Made by a program: the position numbers and the translations under genes
Source: Paracoccus sp. MKU1
Lineage (GTDB): Bacteria; Pseudomonadota; Alphaproteobacteria; Rhodobacterales; Rhodobacteraceae
Assembly (NCBI RefSeq): GCF_001447385.1
Contig: NZ_LLWQ01000149.1
Coordinates: 1 to 58,908 of the forward strand
Length of the DNA: 58,908 nucleotides
Direction of reading: 5' to 3'
Part shown: positions 52,389-58,908 of the stretch, one piece after another
How the letters are laid out: the number at the start of each line of letters is the position of its first letter
Numbering within the stretch: position 1 is the stretch's first letter
Notes under the pieces: generated by a model
Told to the model about the DNA's origin: nothing
The model's database searches: none
The model's input: only the letters and a program-made list of their open reading frames with translations

Positions 52389-53059
52389 CCGTGGAATTCA
52401 TCGAATATCCCGACCGCGAGATGCTGTTCCTGGCGCTGGCCGACCGGCTGGCGGGCCAACTGTCGCAGCATCTGCGGGTGAACGACAGCGCCAGCCTCTG
52501 CGTGCCGGGCGGCACCACGCCGGCGCCGCTTTACGACTATCTCTCGGGCAGCGAGATCGACTGGCCGCGCGTTACCGTGCTCTTGAACGACGAACGCTGG
52601 GTGGATGGCGAGCACCTGCGCTCGAACGGCCGGCTCCTGCGCCGCCACCTGCTCAAGGACAAGGCGGCTGCGGCGCAGTACATCGACCTCTATACCGGCG
52701 ACGAACACCCCGAGGACGCGGTGCCGGCGCTCGCCGAGGCCATCGCCCCGCATCTGCCGCTGACCGTGCTGCTCTTGGGCATGGGCACCGACATGCATAC
52801 GGCAAGCCTGTTTCCCGCGGCTTCCGAGACCGTGCTGGCGCTGGCGCCCGACGCGCCGGTGGTGATGGCCGTCAACAGCATCAAGGACGAGCCGCGGATC
52901 ACCCTGACCGCCTCGGCGCTGCAGGGCGCGATCAACACCCATCTGCTGATCGCCGGCGCCGACAAGCGCGAGGCCTTCGAGCGGGCGCAGGGCCTCGACC
53001 CGACCGAGGCGCCGATCCGCGCCTTCCTTGGCGACATCACCGTGCATTGGGCGGAATGA
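52385..53059 (+). CDS. pgl: 6-phosphogluconolactonase
   Basis: A 224-aa lactonase of the DevB/Pgl type, which hydrolyses the Zwf product. [20 protein letters not shown] and the sequence [20 protein letters not shown], then [17 protein letters not shown], are family hallmarks. It overlaps zwf at the start and is separated from pgi by 1 bp. Confidence 0.95.
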   Translation: MTVEFIEYPDREMLFLALADRLAGQLSQHLRVNDSASLCVPGGTTPAPLYDYLSGSEIDWPRVTVLLNDERWVDGEHLRSNGRLLRRHLLKDKAAAAQYIDLYTGDEHPEDAVPALAEAIAPHLPLTVLLLGMGTDMHTASLFPAASETVLALAPDAPVVMAVNSIKDEPRITLTASALQGAINTHLLIAGADKREAFERAQGLDPTEAPIRAFLGDITVHWAE

Positions 53060-53060
53060 C

Positions 53061-54662
53061 ATGAGCATCTGGAGCCGACTGCAAGACCATCGCAAATCCC
53101 AGGGTATGCTGCGGATCGAGGCGCTGTTCGCCGCCGATCCCGACCGCGCCGCCGGCTTTTCCACCAGCGCCGAGGGGCTGGTTCTGGACTGGTCCAAGAC
53201 CATGATCGACGCGCAGGCCCGCGAGCTGCTCCTGGACCTTGCCGCCTCGGTCCCCGAGCGCCGCGAGGCCATGTTCGCCGGCCAGCGCATCAACGAGACC
53301 GAGGACCGCGCCGTGCTGCACACCGCGCTGCGCAACCTCGACGCCAGCGTGCTGGTCGATGGCCAGGACGTCATGCCCGAGGTGCGCGCCACCCATGCCC
53401 GCATGCGCGCCTTTGCCGATGCCGTCCGCGACGGCAGCTTCGCGGGGCAGGGCGGCAAGATCTCCGACGTGATCAACATCGGCATCGGCGGTTCGGACCT
53501 CGGCCCGGCCATGGCCACGCGGGCGCTTTCGCCCTGGCATGACGGGCCGCGGGTGCATTTCGTCTCGAACGTCGACGGCGCCGACATCGCCGATACGCTG
53601 AAGGGGCTCGACCCGGCGACGACGCTGGTCATCGTCGCCTCCAAGACCTTCACCACCATCGAGACCATGACCAATGCCAGGACGGCGCTGGACTGGATGG
53701 CGGGTTCGGTCGCCGATCCGGCGGCGCAATTCGCCGCACTTTCCTCGGCGACCGACCGGACGGCGGAATGGGGCATCGACGCGAACCGCGTCTTCGGCTT
53801 CGAGGATTGGGTCGGCGGGCGCTATTCCATGTGGGGCCCGATCGGCCTGTCGCTGATGATCGCCATCGGGCCCGAACAGTTCGACCGCTTCCTGGCCGGC
53901 GGTGCGGCCATGGACCGGCATTTCCGCGAGGCGCCGCTGGCCGAGAACCTGCCGGTGATCCTGGCGCTGGTCGGCATCTGGCATCACCAGGTCTGCGGCT
54001 ACGGCACCCGCGCCGTGCTGCCCTATGACAACCGCCTGGCGCGGCTGCCAGCCTATCTGCAACAGCTCGAGATGGAATCGAACGGCAAGCGCGTTGCCAT
54101 GGACGGCAGCGACCTGACCCTGCCCTCGGGCCCGGTGGTCTGGGGCGAGCCGGGCACCAATGGCCAGCACGCCTTCTACCAGCTCATCCACCAGGGCACG
54201 GCGGTGGTGCCCTGCGAATTCATCATCGCTGCCCGCGGCCACGAGCCCGAGCTTGCGCATCACCACCTGCTGCTGATCGCCAATTGCCTCGCGCAATCCG
54301 AGGCGCTGATGCGCGGCCGCTCGCTCGACGAGGCGCTGGACCTTATGCGCGCCAAGGGCCTGACTGGCGTGGAACTGGAGCGCCAGGCCCGCCATCGCGT
54401 CTTTCCGGGCAACCGCCCCTCGACCACGCTGCTGATCCCCGAACTGACGCCCCATACGCTGGGCCAGATCGTCGCGCTTTACGAGCATCGCGTCTTTGCC
54501 GAGGGCGTGATCCTGGGCATCAACAGCTTCGACCAATGGGGGGTCGAACTCGGCAAGGAGCTGGCGTTGAAGGTGGCCCCGCTGCTCGAGGGCGAGCCCG
54601 CCCCGGGCCACGACCCCTCGACCGAGCATCTCGCGCGGCTGATCCGCGAAGCGCGCAGCTGA
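53061..54662 (+). CDS. pgi: Glucose-6-phosphate isomerase
   Basis: A 533-aa isomerase interconverting glucose-6-P and fructose-6-P. Signatures are [20 protein letters not shown], then [35 protein letters not shown] and [17 protein letters not shown]. It is the third gene of the zwf-pgl-pgi operon. In Entner-Doudoroff users it recycles fructose-6-P to the dehydrogenase. Confidence 0.97.
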   Translation: MSIWSRLQDHRKSQGMLRIEALFAADPDRAAGFSTSAEGLVLDWSKTMIDAQARELLLDLAASVPERREAMFAGQRINETEDRAVLHTALRNLDASVLVDGQDVMPEVRATHARMRAFADAVRDGSFAGQGGKISDVINIGIGGSDLGPAMATRALSPWHDGPRVHFVSNVDGADIADTLKGLDPATTLVIVASKTFTTIETMTNARTALDWMAGSVADPAAQFAALSSATDRTAEWGIDANRVFGFEDWVGGRYSMWGPIGLSLMIAIGPEQFDRFLAGGAAMDRHFREAPLAENLPVILALVGIWHHQVCGYGTRAVLPYDNRLARLPAYLQQLEMESNGKRVAMDGSDLTLPSGPVVWGEPGTNGQHAFYQLIHQGTAVVPCEFIIAARGHEPELAHHHLLLIANCLAQSEALMRGRSLDEALDLMRAKGLTGVELERQARHRVFPGNRPSTTLLIPELTPHTLGQIVALYEHRVFAEGVILGINSFDQWGVELGKELALKVAPLLEGEPAPGHDPSTEHLARLIREARS

Positions 54663-54799
54663 ACTTCACCGTTTTCCAAATACTCATGGGACGGCGCCAC
54701 CGGCGCCATCCCTGCCGATTTGCTCCCCGCGCTGCATTCCGGGATTGACCCGCGCGGCATCCCGACTAGCCTTGGCCCGCGCAGACAGGAAGGAAAGCC

Positions 54800-56089
54800 A
54801 TGGATCTTCTGGCCAAGGCGACGGCCCTCGTCGGTGGGGCAATGGTGCTGATGCGCCGGATGGGCGCCCCCCGGACGCCGGCGTTCGGGTCCAACCCCGC
54901 GATCCCCGAGGCGAAGAAACAGGGCATCATGACGCTGAAGATGCCCACCGCCCGCGGCTGGGCGCCGGGGCAACTGCCCAAGGCCGCGCCCGGCCTGCGG
55001 GTCGATGCCTTTGCCCGCGAATTGCGGCATCCGCGCTGGATCGAGGTCTTGCCCAATGGCGACGTGCTGGTGGCCGAGGCCCTGCAAGAGGCCAGTCCGC
55101 CGAAATCCCTGCTCGACCGCGCCGCCCAGGCCACCATGCGCCGCGCCCGCGCGCTGGGAACCAGCGCCAACCGCATCACGCTCTTGCGCGACGGTGACGG
55201 CGATGGCGTCGCCGAGACGCGCCAGATTTTCCTCGAAGGCCAGCGCCAGCCCTTCGGCATGGCCCTGGTGGGCGATACCTTCTATGTCGGCAATACCGAC
55301 GGCATCCTGGCCTTCGCCTATGAGCCGCAGGCGACCCGGCTGACCGGGCCAGGCCGCCGGTTGGTCGAGTTCAGGCCTGGCGGACACTGGACGCGCAGCC
55401 TGATCGTCTCGCCCGACCGCAAGCGGCTTTATTGCGGCGTCGGCTCGCTGACCAATATCGCCGACGAGGGCATGGAGGCCGAGGAGGGCCGTGCGGCGAT
55501 CTGGGAAATGGATCTGGAAAGCGGCCAGGCCCGCATCTTCGCTTCGGGCCTGCGCAACCCGGTCGGCATGGCCTGGGAGCCCAAGACCGGCGCGCTCTGG
55601 ACGGTGGTGAACGAACGCGACGGGCTGGGCGACGAGACCCCGCCGGATTATCTGACCTCGGTGCAGGAGGGCGGCTTCTACGGCTGGCCCTGGTGCTATT
55701 GGGGCCAGACCGTGGACGACCGTGTGCCGCAGGACCCGGCCGAGGTCGTCCGCGCCATCACCCCCGATTATGCGCTGGGGGGCCATACCGCCTCGCTGGG
55801 CCTATGCTGGATGCCCGAGGGCACGCTGCCGGGCTTTCCCGACGGCATGGTGATCGGCCAGCACGGTTCGTGGAACCGTTCGACGCTGTCGGGCTACAAG
55901 CTGATCTTCGTGCCGTTCCGGGACGGCCGTCCCTCGGGGCCGCCGCGCGACATCCTCTGGGGCTTTCTCTCCGAGGACGAGAGATATTCCTATGGCCGCC
56001 CGGTCGGCGTCGCCATCGGCCCGGACGGCAAGTCGCTCCTGATGGCCGATGACGTGGGCGACGTGATCTGGCGGGTCAGCGCCGCCTGA
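54800..56089 (+). CDS. Sorbosone/glucose dehydrogenase-type (PQQ-like beta-propeller) protein
   Basis: A 429-aa protein of the glucose/sorbosone dehydrogenase beta-propeller family: ELRHPRWIEVLPNGDVLVAE, then RQPFGMALVGDTFYVGNTDG, GLRNPVGMAWEPKTGALWTV and IGQHGSWNRSTLSGYKLIFV. The N-terminus (LLAKATALVGGAMVLMRR) is a likely membrane anchor or uncleaved export signal. The reaction is probably oxidation of a sugar with PQQ; the substrate is unknown. AGGAAAG precedes the ATG. Confidence 0.85.
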   Translation: MDLLAKATALVGGAMVLMRRMGAPRTPAFGSNPAIPEAKKQGIMTLKMPTARGWAPGQLPKAAPGLRVDAFARELRHPRWIEVLPNGDVLVAEALQEASPPKSLLDRAAQATMRRARALGTSANRITLLRDGDGDGVAETRQIFLEGQRQPFGMALVGDTFYVGNTDGILAFAYEPQATRLTGPGRRLVEFRPGGHWTRSLIVSPDRKRLYCGVGSLTNIADEGMEAEEGRAAIWEMDLESGQARIFASGLRNPVGMAWEPKTGALWTVVNERDGLGDETPPDYLTSVQEGGFYGWPWCYWGQTVDDRVPQDPAEVVRAITPDYALGGHTASLGLCWMPEGTLPGFPDGMVIGQHGSWNRSTLSGYKLIFVPFRDGRPSGPPRDILWGFLSEDERYSYGRPVGVAIGPDGKSLLMADDVGDVIWRVSAA

Positions 56090-56104
56090 CCGCGGGGCGC
56101 CGGC

Positions 56105-56980
56105 TCAGAACCACTGGCCCGGCTCCATCAGCCCGATATCCATCAACTGCTGGGCGTTCCAGCGGAAGGGATGCGAGTTCCGCCAGTGGAAGCTGCGGAT
56201 ATGCCCGCGCGAGCCGGGATTCTTGGCCAGCGCCTTGGCCACGCGGAACGAGGCGACCGCGGCGGTCAGGTTGTTGTGCCAGGGACAGGCATAGGTGTTG
56301 TATTCCTCGATATTGAAGCGGTGATCCGGCAGCAGCCGCAGCCCCGGCTGGCTGCAAAACAGCGCGATGCGGTCGATGCGGCGGCGGTCCTGCGGCAGGT
56401 GCTCCTCAAAGCGCCAGCGCAGCCCGCCGTGGAAATCCAGTTGCCGTTCCTTGTAGCGGCCGTCGCGGTCCATGCGGCCAAGCGCGTAATAACCGGTGCG
56501 GTCGAACATCGCCTCGTTCAGACTGACCGCGTCGGGGAAACGCTCCAGGTCCGGGGCATAGAGGTCGATGACATAGGTCAGCATCGCCCGCCGGCGTTCC
56601 TCGGCATGAAAGGCCAGCATCTCGCCCACGCTGCGGCTTTCCGAGAAGGGATAGAACAGGAATTCGGCATTATAGCCGTAATAGAACCAGGTATCGGCGG
56701 GCGCCGCCTCGATCGCCGCATTCACCGCCTCGACATGCGCCCGGCCAAGGCGGGATTCGTGGCGCAGGTTGACGATCCGCTCGGCGGCGTCCCTTGGCAG
56801 AGCATGGGCCGGCAGCGGCTCGGGCGAGAGCGCCAGGACCAGTTTGAACCCGGCGTTCAGGTGATGCGCCAACGTCTGCTGCACTGCGGCCTCGTCCTCG
56901 ATCAGCAAAAGCGCGACGGGCCCCTTGGCCAGCTGGTCGCGCGCGCCCCTGAGGAAATCGGTCAGGCTGGGAAAGCTCAT
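56105..56980 (-). CDS. Conserved protein of unknown function
   Basis: A 291-aa soluble protein. It begins [20 protein letters not shown]. Acidic and aromatic motifs follow (TWFYYGYNAEFLFYPFSESR; YVIDLYAPDLERFPDAVSLN; GYYALGRMDRDGRYKERQLD). The C-terminal part has NTYACPWHNNLTAAVASFRV. The layout recalls glycosyltransferase-like proteins, but no sure family. ATG 56980 overlaps the upstream gene's stop (ATGA). Confidence 0.65.
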   Translation of the reverse strand: MSFPSLTDFLRGARDQLAKGPVALLLIEDEAAVQQTLAHHLNAGFKLVLALSPEPLPAHALPRDAAERIVNLRHESRLGRAHVEAVNAAIEAAPADTWFYYGYNAEFLFYPFSESRSVGEMLAFHAEERRRAMLTYVIDLYAPDLERFPDAVSLNEAMFDRTGYYALGRMDRDGRYKERQLDFHGGLRWRFEEHLPQDRRRIDRIALFCSQPGLRLLPDHRFNIEEYNTYACPWHNNLTAAVASFRVAKALAKNPGSRGHIRSFHWRNSHPFRWNAQQLMDIGLMEPGQWF

Positions 56981-57603
56981 GGCAGGGCGGCTTTGATCTG
57001 CTCCAGCGCCTGCGCCAGCGCCTCCGGGTCCAGGATGGCGCCGTCGAGCAGCGCGGTCAGCTCGGCCTTGCGTTCGGCAGAAAGGTCCGCGCCGTCGATC
57101 ATGGCCCGCACCTTGGCGGCGTCGAAGCCTTGCGGGGTCAGGGCGGCGTCGATCTCGACCGCTTCGTTGGCGGCGGCGCCGGCTTCGCGCGTGGCGCTGG
57201 CGGCCTCGCGGGCGGCGGTGCCGGCGGCAATGGCGGCGGCTTCGGCTTGTTCGGGGGTCGCGTTGGCCTCGGCCGCGGCATCCGCGGCGCGGTCGGCGGC
57301 GGCGATGGCGGCTTCGGCGGCGGCCTCGGCCTGATCGGCGGCCGAGCCGGCCGCGCCGATCGCCGCCTGTCCGGCCGAGATCGCGGCCTCGGCCGCCGCA
57401 TCCGCCGCGATGGCCGCCGCATCGGCAGCGGCGTCGGCGGCCGCATTGGCGCTTTCCTGCGCCGGGGGCGGGTTTTCGGCTGGCGCCTCGGTGGGGGCGG
57501 GCGGCGTGCTGCCGGTCAGCCGGGTCGGATCGCCCCCGCTCCATAACCACACTCCGCCAAGCGCCAGGGCAAGAATCACGATCACGGCCAGGAATTTCTG
57601 CAT
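56977..57603 (-). CDS. Membrane-anchored alanine-rich coiled-coil protein
   Basis: A 208-aa protein. The N-terminal membrane anchor ([18 protein letters not shown]) is followed by a Pro-rich linker and about 110 residues of Ala-rich helix ([20 protein letters not shown]...). The C-terminal folded part is [20 protein letters not shown], ending in two helices. The function is unknown. It is co-translated with the 291-aa protein, so the two may work together at the membrane. Confidence 0.7.
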   Translation of the reverse strand: MQKFLAVIVILALALGGVWLWSGGDPTRLTGSTPPAPTEAPAENPPPAQESANAAADAAADAAAIAADAAAEAAISAGQAAIGAAGSAADQAEAAAEAAIAAADRAADAAAEANATPEQAEAAAIAAGTAAREAASATREAGAAANEAVEIDAALTPQGFDAAKVRAMIDGADLSAERKAELTALLDGAILDPEALAQALEQIKAALP

Positions 57604-57838
57604 CGGTTTCTCCGTCAGGGCTGCGGCGGGTCAGGCCTTCTATGCCATGCCGCGGCATGGGGGAAAAGCGTTGCGGCGACACCGGCGCGGACCGGGCGCA
57701 GAGGCCGGCCGCAACTACCGCGCGAAAGCGCGGGCGCTGGCCACCAAAGCTTGGCCAGACCCATCGAATCCGGTTGAAAATGCGCCTGCGCGGGACTATC
57801 TAACCGCGCAAACCCCCGGCAATATAAGGAAGACAGCC

Positions 57839-58378
57839 ATAGCCCGCAGACCGCATAACGCTCCGCCCACCCGTGACACCGGCCCCCGCGTCAACGAGCG
57901 CATCCGAGTCGCCGAAATCCGCCTGATCGGTGCAGATGGCGAGAATGTCGGTGTCGTGACACCCGCCCGCGGTCTGGAGCTTGCACAGGAAGCCGGGCTT
58001 GATCTTGTCGAGATCTCGCCGAATGCCACGCCCCCGGTCTGCAAGATCATGGACCTGGGCAAGTTCAAGTATGAACAGCAAAAGCGCGAGGCCGAGGCCC
58101 GGAAGAAGCAGAAGATCATCGAGATCAAGGAGATCAAGTTCCGCCCCGGGACCGATACCCACGATTACGACGTCAAGATGCGCTCGGTCATGAAATTCCT
58201 GGCCGAGGGCGACAAGGTCAAGATCACCCTGCGCTTCCGCGGCCGCGAGATGGCGCACCAGCAGCTTGGGCTGGAGCTTCTGAACCGCGTCGCCGCCGAT
58301 GTGGGCGAGGCCGGCAAGGTCGAATCGATGCCCAAGCTGGAAGGGCGTCAGATGGTCATGATGATCTCGCCGAAATAA
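57839..58378 (+). CDS. infC: Translation initiation factor IF-3
   Basis: A 179-aa factor that binds the 30S subunit and rejects non-standard start codons. [20 protein letters not shown], then [20 protein letters not shown] and [20 protein letters not shown] are IF-3 hallmarks. There is no ATG, GTG or TTG at the family start. The codon at the correct place, 7 bp after AAGGA (57827-57831), is ATA (57839-57841). This parallels the AUU start of E. coli infC used for autoregulation. The open frame upstream has no IF-3 similarity. Confidence 0.93.
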   Translation: MARRPHNAPPTRDTGPRVNERIRVAEIRLIGADGENVGVVTPARGLELAQEAGLDLVEISPNATPPVCKIMDLGKFKYEQQKREAEARKKQKIIEIKEIKFRPGTDTHDYDVKMRSVMKFLAEGDKVKITLRFRGREMAHQQLGLELLNRVAADVGEAGKVESMPKLEGRQMVMMISPK

Positions 58379-58390
58379 GGGGCTTTGCGG

Positions 58391-58852
58391 ATGGTTGCCG
58401 AGGTGACGATTCTGGTTCTGCGCGAACCGGGCGCCGACCCGGCGCTGCCGCTGCCCGAATACCAGACCCGCGGCTCGGCCGGCGCCGACCTGCGGGCCGA
58501 CCTGGGCGGGGGCGAGCTGGTGCTTGATCCCGGCCAGATCCGCCTGGTGCCCACCGGGCTGCGGGTGCAGATCCCCGAAGGCTACGAGATGCAGGTCCGC
58601 CCCCGCTCCAGCCTGGCGCTGAAGCATGGCGTGACGCTGCCCAACACGCCGGGCACCATCGACAGCGATTATCGCGGGCCGCTGGGGGTGATTATGATCA
58701 ACCTTGGCCAGCAGCCCTATACCATCCACCATGGCGAGCGCATTGCCCAGGCCGTCGTCGCCCCGGTGACCCGCGCGGCCTATGTCACGGCCGAGGCGCT
58801 GGAGCAGACCGCGCGCGGCGAGGGCGGCTTCGGCTCGACCGGTCGGGCCTGA
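58391..58852 (+). CDS. dut: dUTP diphosphatase
   Basis: A 153-aa trimeric dUTPase that hydrolyses dUTP to dUMP, keeping uracil out of DNA. All five motifs are visible: [57 protein letters not shown] and [13 protein letters not shown] 58391 is 12 bp after infC; TTG 58385 is less likely. Confidence 0.96.
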   Translation: MVAEVTILVLREPGADPALPLPEYQTRGSAGADLRADLGGGELVLDPGQIRLVPTGLRVQIPEGYEMQVRPRSSLALKHGVTLPNTPGTIDSDYRGPLGVIMINLGQQPYTIHHGERIAQAVVAPVTRAAYVTAEALEQTARGEGGFGSTGRA

Positions 58853-58856
58853 GCCC

Positions 58857-58908
58857 GTGCTGATTCTTGTCATCATGGCCGCCGTGCTGATCGCGGCGCG
58901 CTTGCTTG
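58857..58908 (+). CDS. Start of a membrane protein (cut by window end)
   Basis: From GTG 58857, 5 bp after the dut stop, the frame reads VLILVIMAAVLIAARLL, a hydrophobic helix. The rest lies outside the window, so the product cannot be named. The close spacing suggests an operon with dut. Confidence 0.5.
   Translation, partial: MLILVIMAAVLIAARLL

Overview
The window reads as an alphaproteobacterial chromosome of the Rhodobacteraceae, most likely a Paracoccus-like species. Evidence is the high GC content, the codon use, a murA-DUF2948-hisD-UPF0262-phosphatase block, an Entner-Doudoroff gene set, and many ATGA-overlapping genes. No 16S rRNA gene is present, so the genus is an inference.

Positions 1-24,300 are host accessory and metabolic DNA. 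They hold a broken IS5-type transposase, a minimal four-gene Csu-type chaperone-usher pilus cluster, cysD and fused cysNC (sulfate activation), glpD, and a relic agmatinase. A LysR-controlled catabolic cluster follows: aldehyde dehydrogenase, M19 dipeptidase, BCCT transporter, two proteins of unknown function and RidA. Next come a small redox cluster (hydrolase, 47-aa membrane peptide, FAD/NAD(P)-binding protein, FMN reductase), two small unknown genes and an Lrp/AsnC regulator.

Positions 24,304-41,900 are a 17.6-kb integrated element in the 3' end of tRNA-Thr(GGT). It is bounded by a perfect 25-bp direct repeat. Its tyrosine integrase lies beside the intact tRNA. Almost all genes run leftward: integrase, portal, a GTA-gp10-like tail chaperone, a protease-capsid fusion, a second chaperone-like protein, HNH nuclease, head-tail connectors, terminase small and large subunits, tape measure, a Fis-type regulator and lambda gpI-like protein, then four small unknown genes. 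The gene order is unusual. I find no major tail tube, tail tip/gpJ, lysis, replication or repressor gene. It therefore resembles a capsid-forming satellite or a decayed, rearranged siphophage. It carries an AT-rich cargo gene on the opposite strand (35,122-35,982). Between the tape-measure gene and the regulator there are about 960 bp without a protein gene. This stretch has the hallmarks of a large structured RNA of about 0.5 kb with its own promoter, plus a separate promoter-terminator unit of about 80 nt.

Positions 41,953-58,908 return to conserved core genes. They include murA, hisD, an LMW phosphatase and a PAS protein. Entner-Doudoroff/upper glycolysis genes follow (edd; zwf-pgl-pgi), with the same 14-bp operator in front of edd and zwf. 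The remainder holds an rRNA-methyltransferase-like gene, a PIN protein, a sugar dehydrogenase, infC with a non-standard AUA start codon, and dut. All family assignments come from reading the sequence; no database search was run.
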